Source of the DNA: G965261775 sp965261775 | Lineage (GTDB): Bacteria; Pseudomonadota; Gammaproteobacteria; Eutrophobiales; Eutrophobiaceae | DNA: 64,000 nucleotides | Direction of reading: 5' to 3' | Assembly: GCA_965261775.1 (NCBI GenBank) | Contig: OZ253477.1 | Location: 2,146,109-2,210,108 of the forward strand | Shown: in pieces, positions 27,473 to 36,607 of the stretch | Layout of the letters: each line of letters starts with the position of its first letter | Numbering within the stretch: the first letter of the stretch is position 1 | Notes under the pieces: generated by a model | Told to the model about the DNA's origin: nothing | Seen by the model: only the letters and a program-made list of their open reading frames with translations | Database searches by the model: none | Translations under genes and position numbers: made by a program

Positions 27473-27793
27473 CTAGTTGTCTTCTGCCCATTTTTTTATT
27501 TTTAAAAAAGTTTCGCACAACTCCAGCGCAAATGGTGTGACTTTATACTCCACGCGTAAAGGTTTCCCATCAAAGACTGTTCTGGTTAACAGTCCATCAC
27601 ATTCCAGTTTTCTCAGATTATTAGTGAGTACTTTTTGAGAGATCCCATCAATACCCTTTTTTATTTGATTAAATCTCAATGGTTGATCCTTCAGGAGTAT
27701 AAGAATCAACATGGACCATTTATCGCTCAGTCTGCCGAAGACCGCTCGGGACGGGCATTTTTTTACGAATACATTTGGTTTGATTGTTGCCAT
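27473..27793 (-). CDS. HxlR-family winged-helix regulator
   Basis: A 106-residue DNA-binding protein with the full family pattern: CPSRAVFGRLSDKWSMLILI, LRFNQIKKGIDGISQKVLTN, LRKLECDGLLTRTVFDGKPL and VEYKVTPFALEL. A cysteine near the N-terminus, often the redox or aldehyde sensor in this family, is present (KKCPS). It is divergent from an SDR gene 88 bases away, which is the usual target of such regulators. Confidence 0.88.
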   Translation of the reverse strand: MATIKPNVFVKKCPSRAVFGRLSDKWSMLILILLKDQPLRFNQIKKGIDGISQKVLTNNLRKLECDGLLTRTVFDGKPLRVEYKVTPFALELCETFLKIKKWAEDN

Positions 27794-27881
27794 AAGTAAG
27801 TCACCTTTGGGTACCTAGTATGAAATGGTAATTTGGTACTGTAAAGTGACTGTATTCAATTCATTTAATGGAGTATTTCAA

Positions 27882-28763
27882 ATGTCAAAATCAAATAAAA
27901 CTGTTCTTATCACTGGTTCAAGCACCGGGATAGGTAAACTAGCAGCGGAATTGCTTGCTAAAAACGATTTCCAGGTAATAGCGACAATGCGGGATGTTGA
28001 TGGGAAGAACTCAGCGGTTGCCCGGGAGCTTTCTTCTTCCGGGTCGAATATTTCAGTTGAAGAGCTTGATGTTTCGAGCTGCAAGTCCGTTCGTAACGCG
28101 ATCACCAACATTATAAAGAAATTCCAACATCTTGACGTGATTGTTAATAACGCCGGGATCATGAACGTTGGACTTGCTGAGGGGTTTACAATTGATCAAC
28201 TCAGACACCAGATGAATGTCAATTATCTGGGTGTGGCCCGGCTTTTCAGAGAAGCCCTGCCCTATATGAAAAAAAGAAAAGACGGACTCTTTATAACAAT
28301 ATCTTCAATTGCCGGGAGGGTTTGTTTTCCATTTTTAAGCACATACAATCCAAGTAAATTTGCCGTAGAGGCACTCGCAGAGATTTATCGGTATGAATTA
28401 TCGCCTTTTAATATTGATTCAGTGATTGTTGAGCCTGGCCCCTTTTCAACGAGCCTTATTAATAATTCCCCCCGACCGGAGGATACCGAAAGATTGGATA
28501 GCTATGGCGATCTGGCTCAAGCGGCCGATCAGGTGATGAAAAGTTTTCAACAATTTATGAATGACAATCCTGATTGTGATCCGGCTTTGGTCGCTGACAC
28601 GATATTAAAGCTGATTAACATGAGTTATGGGGAACGCCCTATGAGGACCACTTGTGGAGTTGATTACGGTGTAGGTGAGATCAATGCATTTACTGAGAAA
28701 TATCAACTGGAGCTTATGAATCAAATGGAATTAGGCCATCTCATTCCTCAAAAAAATAAATAA
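27882..28763 (+). CDS. Short-chain dehydrogenase/reductase
   Basis: A 293-residue NAD(P)-dependent oxidoreductase. I choose ATG 27882, which has GGAG at good spacing. The cofactor motif TGSSTGIGKL begins at residue 11, NNAG follows near 90, and the active site is ISSIAG followed by YNPSKFAVEA. It is of the classical SDR type. The substrate is unknown. It is probably repressed by the divergent HxlR protein. Confidence 0.88.
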   Translation: MSKSNKTVLITGSSTGIGKLAAELLAKNDFQVIATMRDVDGKNSAVARELSSSGSNISVEELDVSSCKSVRNAITNIIKKFQHLDVIVNNAGIMNVGLAEGFTIDQLRHQMNVNYLGVARLFREALPYMKKRKDGLFITISSIAGRVCFPFLSTYNPSKFAVEALAEIYRYELSPFNIDSVIVEPGPFSTSLINNSPRPEDTERLDSYGDLAQAADQVMKSFQQFMNDNPDCDPALVADTILKLINMSYGERPMRTTCGVDYGVGEINAFTEKYQLELMNQMELGHLIPQKNK

Positions 28764-28846
28764 TTGTAAAGAGGCACTAGTGGCCTTCACTCATACCGAG
28801 TGGGGCCTCCAGCGATCAACCCTGCGCACTTTTATATAAGTCCCTA

Positions 28847-29863
28847 TCAGGCGTTTACCTCGCGTTCGATTTCACGAATACCAGCGATGATGACGTCGAA
28901 TGGCAGCGGTTCGCCATATATCATTCCGGTTTCCAGCATCTTTTCATAATCCGTGCGTAGTTTAGCGATGACGTCTTCATTTGGGACCAGGCGCACTTCA
29001 TTGGATAAACAAGCTTCGTAATTGGCATAAGAATAATTGAAGAAAACATTCTTGTGCCGTATCACTTCTTCAAGCAATGCACGGTTATTGATGGCTGCCC
29101 GACCAACATCGTGTGTAGCCAGCATCTGCAAATCATACTAGTGCCGGGAAAGGCTGTTCATATTTTCCCTGAGCCTCTTGCGGTTGCACTCAACGTGGAT
29201 GAGTGTCACCTTCTCCCAGAAGGTTCGTTCCGGTGAAAGGACGGTCACTTTACCTGAGGGAAGATCAAGATCGGTGACTGACTCCAAAATGTAGGGTGTG
29301 ACGGTATGCCGCTCGTTCGGATCTATAACATTGCGACCACCCAGTTCAATCAGAACGCTGCTTTCCAGGTAGGCATCACCGCTCTCGCTCTTGAAAGCTG
29401 ATGGATAATTAACCCATATCTTCTCGCCATCCTCTGATATTTCAATTTCGTATTCTTCGGGTCTGGGCATTGCCTCCAACCGGGTATTAATATAAGGGAC
29501 AATGACGTCGTTTACATACTGACAGACATAGCCCTTCAGACGATCGCTGAAAAGCCTAATGGCATTCTTGCTCACATCTGTGGCAAACGGATCGAAGTCC
29601 TCACCAAAGGCCCGGTAGTTGATGGAGACATCCACGTCCTCAGAGAAGCGGTTGATAGCACCATATATCTTTGAGAGGGAGGTGCCGCCTTTAAATGCCA
29701 TGGGGTGAGCGTCCGGCATGGAAAAAAGAACCTGTAATATCCAGCATATCCATACATCTTTTTCCAACATTATCACCTGTTGCTCAAGTGAGGCTTCGGC
29801 TACGACGTTCTCGAGAATCTTCCTGCGCTCGCTGACCGGCAGATGAAGGAACTGCTCAGGCAT
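28847..29863 (-). pseudogene. abiEii: AbiEii toxin (nucleotidyltransferase) gene with an in-frame amber codon
   Basis: AbiEii proteins are type IV toxins with a polymerase-beta-like nucleotidyltransferase fold. The first 241 codons read MPEQFLHLPVSERRKILENV, MAFKGGTSLSKIYGAINRFS and EDVDVSI (the GGTS and DxD catalytic motifs), then LSPERTFWEKVTLIHVE up to NSLSRH. A TAG at 29138-29140 follows, and the same frame continues YDLQMLATHDVGRAAINNRA to the normal end at 28847. Family members have a tryptophan at this place (SRHWYDL), so this is a TGG to TAG change. The toxin is truncated unless suppressed. Its start overlaps the antitoxin gene by eight bases. Confidence 0.85.
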
Positions 29864-30464
29864 GGCTGGGCTCCTTGCTGTATTTTTTCAATGCGTCCGA
29901 CATCCAGCCGGGCATGTCCAGGCTTTTCAGGGTTTCAAACTCTTCTGCCGTCAGTTTTTTACGAATGGTGTCAACCACGCCAGCATCAATGGTATCTTTT
30001 CCCACAAACCACAGAGCCGACAGCGCCAGGCCCGGGCGCGTCCCTGCCAGATAAAGCTTCCGGCGACTCGTATGTCTTAGTATGACGGGCAGGTTGCCGA
30101 CCTTGAATTTCCGGCTCGGTCCACTGGTGTAGTAGATCGGTATCATGGGCATTTGGGTCGACAACCTGAAACGGCGAACCGCTTCCGCTCCGTGAATTTG
30201 GATCGTCTCGCCGCGATCTTTGGCTATGGCTTCTACGACCCTGTGCGAACCAGGCATGACGTCACCGACGACATACCGGCTTTTCTCGGGACGTACAAAT
30301 ACCCCCCGGATAACCCGCCGGATCACACCTTTCTCAACCAGGCGGGACAGTGCTTTGTCCACAGACGCACGCGAACCCAGCTTGAGGAACCGTGTGTTGG
30401 TAAACGGCTTTCCCCTGCGGATTTGCAGTACTTGATTACGGATTGTTGCGGCTGTAGACATCAT
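29856..30464 (-). CDS. abiEi: AbiEi-like antitoxin (DUF6088)
   Basis: A 202-residue protein with an N-terminal winged helix (NTRFLKLGSRASVDKALSRL, EKGVIRRVIRGVFVRPEKSR) and a C-terminal domain (GETIQIHGAEAVRRFRLSTQ, ALSALWFVGKDTIDAGVVDT) as in AbiEi/DUF6088 antitoxins. These bind DNA to repress their own operon and counteract AbiEii. A perfect 13-bp inverted repeat lies immediately upstream at 30476-30512. ATG at 30464 or one codon later can start it. Confidence 0.85.
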   Translation of the reverse strand: MMSTAATIRNQVLQIRRGKPFTNTRFLKLGSRASVDKALSRLVEKGVIRRVIRGVFVRPEKSRYVVGDVMPGSHRVVEAIAKDRGETIQIHGAEAVRRFRLSTQMPMIPIYYTSGPSRKFKVGNLPVILRHTSRRKLYLAGTRPGLALSALWFVGKDTIDAGVVDTIRKKLTAEEFETLKSLDMPGWMSDALKKYSKEPSHA

Positions 30465-30475
30465 ATTTTCCTCAT

Positions 30476-30512
30476 ATTATGTCAGAAAAACTACCATACT
30501 TTCTGACATAAT
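30476..30512. promoter_or_regulatory. Inverted-repeat operator of the abiE operon
   Basis: Arms ATTATGTCAGAAA (30476-30488) and TTTCTGACATAAT (30500-30512) are exact complements separated by 11 bases, starting 12 bases upstream of the abiEi start. AbiEi proteins are known to bind such repeats for negative autoregulation. Confidence 0.75.
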
Positions 30513-30720
30513 ACAAGCCCTACAGCCTTGGGCGGCTTGGTCGGGTGTGACATGGCCATCACATTGGAACAAGCCTGGCTTCTATCGGTTGCCGAGATCA
30601 CTGGGCCGTCCATATTTTTCACAGTAGAATCAAATATTTATATAATATATCTGAATTTATTAGCTATCCTGGTGAACAAACCAGTGTTATTATGGCAAAT
30701 TAGTGAGGAGTGAGTGAAAC

Positions 30721-31704
30721 ATGGCCACGGCTGAACAAATTAAAGCACTTTTGGAGAGTCATGCTGATCAGGATGACCAGCGCTTCTATTCTATTGCCTT
30801 ACAAGTTGCCGCAAAAGAAGCTCGCCAAGGCCATCACAAGCTTGCTAATAAGCTGAAGGCTCTAGTGGAGAGCTCCCAGAAAACCTCAAAGCCTATCGCG
30901 GCACAAAATCCTACTCCGCTGAAAAGACAGCCAACAGGAGGACTGCAAGGCTTACTGGATTTGACTCCGACTTCCATCCGTAAAAATGAACTGGTTCTGT
31001 CGGAGGATACCAGCACTCGTTTGGAGCAAGTCTTGCTTGAACAGCGCCAGAAAGATAAATTGTCTCAGTTTGGTCTTTTCCCCCGCCGTAAGTTGTTATT
31101 CACTGGCCCGCCCGGAACAGGGAAAACCATGTCTGCCGCAGCTCTGGCCACTGAGCTCAAATTACCTCTCTATACAGTGGTTCTAGATAGTCTGATTACT
31201 CGTTTCATGGGAGAAACGGCGGCAAAACTCCGTTTGATATTTGAACATATCAAGCAGACAAGGGCTTTTTATCTATTTGATGAGTTTGATGCGATCGGTA
31301 CCCAGCGAGGTGCGCAGAATGATGTGGGGGAAATCAGGCGAGTACTGAATTCTTTTCTCCTATTTGTTGAACAAGACGCTTCAGAAAGCATCATCGTTGC
31401 AGCCACGAATCATCCTGAGTTACTGGACAAAGCTCTCTATCGCCGTTTTGATGACATCATTCGTTTTGAGAAGCCTGGTCAAGATCAAATAAAGCAACTT
31501 GTCGAAAATCGACTGTCAAGATTCGAGACAGATCAGTTGGAATGGAATGAGATAAATGCAGCGGCAAATAACCTCAGTTCGGCGGAGATAACCCGAGCCT
31601 GTGAAGATGCCGCAAAAGAAGCCATACTGAATAATCATGAAGCAAAAATCACATCTTCTTTGCTAACCAGGGCAATCAAACGGCGCCAAACAGGGGAAAA
31701 ATAA
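30721..31704 (+). CDS. ietA: IetA-like AAA ATPase of an ATPase-protease defence pair
   Basis: A 327-residue AAA+ ATPase with Walker A GPPGTGKT at residues 129-136, Walker B YLFDEFDAIG near 185, sensor-1 IIVAATNHPELLDKALYRRF including the arginine finger region, and a small helical lid with sensor 2 (LSSAEITRACEDAAKEA). It is followed six bases later by a subtilisin-like protease. This pair matches IetAS, first described as a stability operon on an Agrobacterium Ti plasmid and later shown to protect against phage. A purine-rich ribosome-binding site (GAGGAG) and an A/T-rich promoter-like stretch precede it. Confidence 0.85.
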   Translation: MATAEQIKALLESHADQDDQRFYSIALQVAAKEARQGHHKLANKLKALVESSQKTSKPIAAQNPTPLKRQPTGGLQGLLDLTPTSIRKNELVLSEDTSTRLEQVLLEQRQKDKLSQFGLFPRRKLLFTGPPGTGKTMSAAALATELKLPLYTVVLDSLITRFMGETAAKLRLIFEHIKQTRAFYLFDEFDAIGTQRGAQNDVGEIRRVLNSFLLFVEQDASESIIVAATNHPELLDKALYRRFDDIIRFEKPGQDQIKQLVENRLSRFETDQLEWNEINAAANNLSSAEITRACEDAAKEAILNNHEAKITSSLLTRAIKRRQTGEK

Positions 31705-31710
31705 AACAAA

Positions 31711-34236
31711 ATGCCGGAACGGAAGCCGCACATCCTTATCAAAGGCTTTGCAAACCGCGAGGACTTTAGTTCACGAATGCGGGGGCGCAGCCGGGGCATT
31801 CCACCACAAAACCGGCATCAACATGGTCAATCCATATCTGAGCAATATGCCGGAGTTATGAACAGTTATGATGCCCTGCGAGCCCAAGCTGTACCCCCAA
31901 TTACTGAAGATATCGGTATCTATGTAGAAATTACCGGAATGCCTGATTGTGAGTTACCACTCGACAGCCTTGATACCGTTAAGGGCTTTAAGCTTCGTTC
32001 TTGTCGTGAGGTAGACGACCATGAAGTCGCCATCGTTTTCGTGCCAGAGTCTCAGCGTGATGTATTCCAGAAGAAACTTGAGCAGTACCTCAATCCTGAT
32101 AAAGATGGTAAACGTGCCCCGAGAAATCACAATCTCGTTAACAGTATTGCCGAAATGAAACTAGCTGACCTGCAGTCGTTCTGGACGGACGCAAGCAACC
32201 TCTTTCCACAGGACGAGAACCAGGTTGTCTGGTGGGAACTGTGGCTGAAGAAACAACCTAATACGAAAGATCCACTTCATATTCCAAAGCAACTGGCTGA
32301 GCGTATTGATGCACGGCTGGGAAATACCTTCATAACGTTCTTCAATAGCGTGGTTGTCTTGATTAAAGCCTCATCCAGACAACTTTCACGCGCCCCGGAA
32401 TTGATCGCAGGCCTCGAAGAGCTCAGGCGGGCGAAAGAGACTCCAAATGTCTTAATCCGGTCTTCTCCGAAGGAGCAACAACAATGGACAGAAGACATCA
32501 ATGGACGCATGCAAATCAATAGTGACATTTCCACGGCCATTACCATTCTTGATACCGGGGTCAACTACAATCATCCATTGATCAGAAATTTCTGCAACAA
32601 GAAAAGTGCGGAGCGATGGGATCCTATGTGGCCCAGATATGATGACTACGATCCGACAAACCCTCTCGCACCCTATAACGACCATGGTTCAAAGCAAGCA
32701 GGTTTAGCGGTATTTGGTGATCTGCATAAGGCATTAGTGAGTAATGGTCCAATTGTAGTGGATCATCGAATCGAGTCTGCCCGCATTCTTCCTCCAACAG
32801 GCAACAATGACCCTGAACTGTATGGTGCCATTACCGTTGGCACAGCGGAAAAACTTGCGATTGATCGGCCGAACTGGAAGCGTGTTTATTCTCTGGCTAT
32901 CACCTCTGAACCTGAGGCGTTGGGAGGACAACCATCTTCCTGGTCTGCCGAGATCGATAATTTTTCTTTCTCACTGGATGAGGAATCGAAATTGTTTGTT
33001 GTCTCTGCAGGTAACAATGACTATGTAGCGCCCAAGCCGGACTACTGGGATCAAGTACACTTGGCACAAATAGAAGATCCTGCCCAGTCATGGAATGCTC
33101 TGACCGTGGGGGCATATACAGAAAGAACGACGAACGATGATACTGACTTCCCGGATTGGTCACCTCTCGCGAAGTTCGGCGATGTAGCACCGTTTTCATG
33201 TTCGGCTGTCAGTTGGGGCTGGAAAAAACATGCTCCTTATAAGCCTGATGTTGTTGAGGAAGGTGGCAATCGTCTTCTCTCTCCAGATCACACTGAAGTT
33301 ACCGATGCCGATGTGGTTTCACTTCTAACAACTTCTGGAAAAACAACCGGACAACTTTTTGAAACCAATGGAGGTACGAGCGCCGCTTGTGCTCTGGTTT
33401 CTCGACAGGCTGCGATCTTGATGGCTGAGTACCCTGATTATTGGCCAGAAACGATACGCGCTCTGATCGTCCATTCAGCTGAATGGACACCGCGTATGTC
33501 CGAAAGGTTCGGGCTTCCATATGGCCAACATAGCTCGAAAGTGGCGAAAGAGACCATGTTGCGGACAGTCGGTCATGGTGTGCCTAACCTTGAGCGCGCA
33601 CGTTACAGTGCAGATCATGCCTTAACGCTCATTGCACAAGACAAATTACAACCATTCTTTAAAACTGCTGAAGCTAGCGCATCCCAGGATCCCAAGCTGC
33701 ACGAAATGCAGCTTTATCGGTTGCCTTGGCCTATTGAGGTGCTGCAACAGCTTCCTCCGGAATTGGAGGTCAAGCTCAAAGTAACGCTGTCCTATTTCAT
33801 TGAACCCAACCCCGGGCGAAAGGAATATAGGACTCGGCATAGCTACCAATCGCATGGATTACGCTTTGATGTAATTCGACCGGGGCAAACATTGAACAAT
33901 TTCAGAGCCTCTATTAACCAAAAAGCAAACGAGGAGATGAAAGATTACAATGGCCCTGAAGGTGATAAGGAAGGTTGGGAGCTCGGACCCCAACTGCGCA
34001 CCCGAGGTTCTCTTCATTCTGATAAGTGGATGGGGTCAGCTGCTTCGCTTGCTGATATGCGCACTATCGCGGTTTATCCTGTCGGCGGATGGTGGAAATA
34101 CCGAACTGCGTTGGATCGCTGGAAAAATTCTGTTCGTTTCAGCCTTATTGTAAGTATTGATGTGCCCGATGAGAGCGTCGATATCTATTCAGTGGTTGAA
34201 AATCTGATCGAAACTGAGGTAGAGGTCAGTGTATAA
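31711..34236 (+). CDS. ietS: IetS-like subtilisin-family serine protease
   Basis: An 841-residue S8-family protease with no signal peptide, so it acts in the cytoplasm. The catalytic triad is visible as Asp281 (ITILDTGVNYNHPLI), His325 (YNDHGSKQAG) and Ser557 (NGGTSAACALVSRQAA). The oxyanion Asn region is VVSAGNND. A roughly 270-residue N-terminal domain and a 250-residue C-terminal beta-rich domain flank the protease domain, as in other IetS proteins. Together with the AAA partner upstream it forms an antiphage system; how the protease is unleashed is not known from sequence. Confidence 0.85.
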   Translation: MPERKPHILIKGFANREDFSSRMRGRSRGIPPQNRHQHGQSISEQYAGVMNSYDALRAQAVPPITEDIGIYVEITGMPDCELPLDSLDTVKGFKLRSCREVDDHEVAIVFVPESQRDVFQKKLEQYLNPDKDGKRAPRNHNLVNSIAEMKLADLQSFWTDASNLFPQDENQVVWWELWLKKQPNTKDPLHIPKQLAERIDARLGNTFITFFNSVVVLIKASSRQLSRAPELIAGLEELRRAKETPNVLIRSSPKEQQQWTEDINGRMQINSDISTAITILDTGVNYNHPLIRNFCNKKSAERWDPMWPRYDDYDPTNPLAPYNDHGSKQAGLAVFGDLHKALVSNGPIVVDHRIESARILPPTGNNDPELYGAITVGTAEKLAIDRPNWKRVYSLAITSEPEALGGQPSSWSAEIDNFSFSLDEESKLFVVSAGNNDYVAPKPDYWDQVHLAQIEDPAQSWNALTVGAYTERTTNDDTDFPDWSPLAKFGDVAPFSCSAVSWGWKKHAPYKPDVVEEGGNRLLSPDHTEVTDADVVSLLTTSGKTTGQLFETNGGTSAACALVSRQAAILMAEYPDYWPETIRALIVHSAEWTPRMSERFGLPYGQHSSKVAKETMLRTVGHGVPNLERARYSADHALTLIAQDKLQPFFKTAEASASQDPKLHEMQLYRLPWPIEVLQQLPPELEVKLKVTLSYFIEPNPGRKEYRTRHSYQSHGLRFDVIRPGQTLNNFRASINQKANEEMKDYNGPEGDKEGWELGPQLRTRGSLHSDKWMGSAASLADMRTIAVYPVGGWWKYRTALDRWKNSVRFSLIVSIDVPDESVDIYSVVENLIETEVEVSV

Positions 34237-34282
34237 CGCTGAGAATCCTATATGTGTCGGGCTTCGTTAACCTCTATATTAT

Positions 34283-34309
34283 ACAGATGGGTGAAGAGGT
34301 TATAACCAT
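34283..34309 (+). repeat. 27-bp direct repeat, copy 2
   Basis: Identical to 27243-27269. Copies 1 and 2 lie just outside or at the ends of the segment with the inverted repeats. Confidence 0.6.
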
Positions 34310-34390
34310 TGTAAAGAGCCTCGGTGTCCTTCACTTATACCGAGGAGTTAGGCGAAATTCTATACTTGATTTTCTCTACGTAGCGGCTGA

Positions 34391-34512
34391 TAATGCAAAC
34401 AAAGATTTACCCCTCGCGGGGGTTATGCGACTTCTGCTTGGGGAGGAAAAACCGCCGCAAGGCGGTTTTTTTTATTTCCGGAGCAAGGAGCAAGAAAAAA
34501 GCTGTGAACTGG
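34391..34512 (-). repeat. Right imperfect inverted repeat of the 27.3-34.5 kb segment
   Basis: The reverse complement aligns with 27284-27399, including the terminator hairpin, the stretch CTTGCTCCTTGCTCC and the A/T-rich outer part. Confidence 0.6.
34448..34475 (+). terminator. Intrinsic terminator after ietS
   Basis: Stem AAAAACCGCC/GGCGGTTTTT with loop GCAA followed by further T residues. It can end the ietAS transcript. Confidence 0.8.
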
Positions 34513-34568
34513 CATCTACTTCAATAGATACTGATCTTCATTAAGATACTTATTGGACGCTTTCATAC

Positions 34569-35090
34569 ATGTCGAACTGGTTTTCAGAAAGAATCCGGCC
34601 TTTTCACTTTAAAAAAAGCAAAGCGCTTGATGATGAAATTCGGGAAGCGTTTAATAAGATCTACCAAGCGGCGCGGGATGGTAAGCTGGAAGAGTGGCAG
34701 TCCACAGCTGATAGTAGCCTTGCATTAGTTATTTTGCTCGATCAGTTTCCGCGCAATATGTTCCGTCAACTTCCACAATCTTTTATAACAGATCAAAAGG
34801 CCTTGAGTGTTTCCAAGAATTCGATAAGCAAGAATTTTGATGCCCGGCTCACACAAGAACAATGCGCATTTTTATACATGCCCTTTATGCATAGTGAGAA
34901 CGCTGCTGACCAGGAGATGTCTGTAGAGCTTTACCAAGAGCTTGGTAATAAACATAACCTGGAATTTGCGATAGCTCACCGTGACATCATCACCCGCTTT
35001 GGCCGGTTTCCTCACCGGAACGCTATCCTGGATCGTGAGTGTACAGCGGATGAGATCGAGTTTCTTAAACAGCCTAACTCCGGTTTTTAG
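34569..35090 (+). CDS. DUF924 family protein
   Basis: A 173-residue soluble helical protein with the family's hallmark stretches: NWFSERIRPFHFKKSKALDD, ALVILLDQFPRNMFRQLPQS, CAFLYMPFMHSENAADQEMS and HRDIITRFGRFPHRNAILDR. Its biochemical role is unknown. It appears to be an ordinary core-type gene standing between islands; the Fic remnant follows it. Confidence 0.88.
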   Translation: MSNWFSERIRPFHFKKSKALDDEIREAFNKIYQAARDGKLEEWQSTADSSLALVILLDQFPRNMFRQLPQSFITDQKALSVSKNSISKNFDARLTQEQCAFLYMPFMHSENAADQEMSVELYQELGNKHNLEFAIAHRDIITRFGRFPHRNAILDRECTADEIEFLKQPNSGF

Positions 35091-35152
35091 ATGCTGATCG
35101 ATACATGCGGTAAATAAACCCTATAATAGCCCTTGATTTTGCGGTGATTCAC

Positions 35153-35347
35153 ATGTGGATACACGAACATCAGAACTGGCCTGACTTTACTTGGGACGTT
35201 GAGACTCTTGCATCTAAGCTTGCTGATATACGCTATCATCAGGGGCGTTTTCTCGGACAGATGGAAGGCCTTGGTTTTGAGCGGCATCTTTATACAGAAC
35301 CCCGGTGGAGGACGGAGCACGAGCTACAGACTGCCGGAGCAGGTTGA
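35153..35347 (+). pseudogene. N-terminal remnant of a Fic-family protein (DUF4172 domain)
   Basis: ATG at 35153 gives MWIHEHQNWPDFTWDVETLA and RYHQGRFLGQMEGLGFE. This is the conserved start of Fic AMP-transferase proteins that carry a DUF4172 domain (WIW.....WP.F.WD...L). The Fic catalytic domain (HPFxxGNGR) is absent: the frame diverges after GLGFE and stops at 35347, nine bases before the permease start. It is a truncated gene joined to the permease region. Confidence 0.75.
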
Positions 35348-35355
35348 ATAATTCT

Positions 35356-36411
35356 ATGGAATCTCCATCATGCCATTCGGAACCCGGGGATCATCGCAAA
35401 CGGCGTTTTGATTATCTGTTTTGGGGTTCCTTAACCGGAGCAGGCACTTTATTCGTTCTCGGTGCCTTCTTCCCGAAGTGGGTCGCCGCTTATCCCCGAT
35501 TGGAAACCATGGCGCATACGGCGCATCACATGGTGCACGCGATGTGGTGGGGTGTGGCCATCGGCGCGGTATTTGTCGGGGTGCTCTCTAAAATGCCTCG
35601 TGAATTTATCATGTCCATGCTGAGCCAAGGCGGTACGGTCTCCGGACTTTTGAGAGCGACCGGCGCGGGTGTTTTGCTCGACCTGTGCTCACATGGCATT
35701 TTGATGGTGGGCGCCAAACTATATGAACGCGGTGCCAGCACCGGACAAGTGATTGCTTTTTTACTGGCAAGCCCGTGGAATTCGTTTTCACTCACCCTTG
35801 TTTTAATAGGCTTGATCGGATTGAAGTGGACTCTGACGTTTATCATCCTATCCATGATAATCGCCCTTATCACGGGTTGGATTTTTGATCGCCTGGTTGC
35901 AGCAAATGTTCTGCCCGCCAATCCCAACGGGATATCATTACCGGATGGGTTTGATTTCCAGAGCGAGGCAAGAAAACGTTTAAAACAGACAGCTTTTGAT
36001 GCGAAGTTTTTCAAGGAAATAGCCGTAAGCGGTATCAAAGAATCCAAAATGGTCGTACGCTGGTTGCTGTTCGGTATATTACTCGCCGCTGTACTGAGAG
36101 TGGCTTTAGATCCTTCACAATTTGAACAATTCTTCGGCCCGACCCTGCTGGGGCTTATGATCACCATCTTCATTGCAACCGTGCTGGAAGTCTGTTCCGA
36201 GGGCTCTACACCGATTGCCGCTGATATCCTGACACGAGCCAAAGCTCCCGGAAACGGTTTTGCTTTCCTGATGGCCGGCGTGGCCACGGACTACACAGAA
36301 ATCATGGTTTTAAAAGACACGACTAAAAGCTGGAAACCGGCATTGTTTCTGCCTTTGATTACAGTGCCTCAGGTCTTAATCGTGGCGTGGCTTATCAATG
36401 TTTATGGCTGA
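35356..36411 (+). CDS. Membrane permease of the UPF0718/YraQ (ArsP-like) family
   Basis: A 351-residue inner-membrane protein with about eight to ten helices. ATG 35356 is preferred; the longer frame would read through the Fic remnant. Family features are LLDLCSHGILMVGAKLYERG, FLLASPWNSFSLTLVLIGLI and the second repeat EVCSEGSTPIAADILTRA, with ATDYTEIMVLKDTTKSWKP. Members include ArsP-type exporters of organic arsenicals and permeases next to copper genes. The multicopper-oxidase-like remnant just downstream may hint at a metal role, which is inference. Confidence 0.82.
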   Translation: MESPSCHSEPGDHRKRRFDYLFWGSLTGAGTLFVLGAFFPKWVAAYPRLETMAHTAHHMVHAMWWGVAIGAVFVGVLSKMPREFIMSMLSQGGTVSGLLRATGAGVLLDLCSHGILMVGAKLYERGASTGQVIAFLLASPWNSFSLTLVLIGLIGLKWTLTFIILSMIIALITGWIFDRLVAANVLPANPNGISLPDGFDFQSEARKRLKQTAFDAKFFKEIAVSGIKESKMVVRWLLFGILLAAVLRVALDPSQFEQFFGPTLLGLMITIFIATVLEVCSEGSTPIAADILTRAKAPGNGFAFLMAGVATDYTEIMVLKDTTKSWKPALFLPLITVPQVLIVAWLINVYG

Positions 36412-36451
36412 CAGGCATTCATGGACACTTAAAAAAAGCTATAATCATTTT

Positions 36452-36607
36452 ATGGTAATGAAATTATTACATGCTCCGGTCTTAATGGCATTTATAGTTT
36501 CTATGATGCCTTACCCCGCCTTTGCCGCCACACAGGAATATTCACTGTTTATTGATAAGGAAACCGTGAACATCTCCTCCCCAGTCACTTGGCATTGGAT
36601 GCTTTGA
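36452..36607 (+). pseudogene. N-terminal remnant resembling a CopA-type multicopper oxidase
   Basis: A signal peptide (MKLLHAPVLMAFIVSMMPYP, ending AFAA) followed by TQEYSLFIDKETVNIS, the typical first strand of CopA-like multicopper oxidases. The frame then breaks up and stops at 36607, with none of the HxH copper ligands. A TATAAT box is present near 36440. The break marks the left border of the Wadjet segment. The family assignment rests on a short stretch. Confidence 0.5.

Larger units (their letters stand above)
34237..34568. other. Gene-free stretch with repeats, McrC-like debris and a terminator
   Basis: After ietS there is a 27-bp direct repeat (34283-34309), a hairpin CCTCGGT/ACCGAGG (34320-34346) related to one at about 28770-28805, the right inverted repeat and an intrinsic terminator. 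Read backwards, 34255-34310 gives NLFTHLYNIEVNEARHI, which resembles the McrC tail at 51.3 kb. I see no intact gene. Confidence 0.5.

Noticed and set aside
30528..30713. Open frame of 61 codons between abiE and ietA
   Set aside because: It has no ribosome-binding site or family resemblance and overlaps the probable ietA promoter.
34254..34544. Open frame of 96 codons after ietS
   Set aside because: It runs through the direct repeat, hairpins and terminator, so it is a chance frame.
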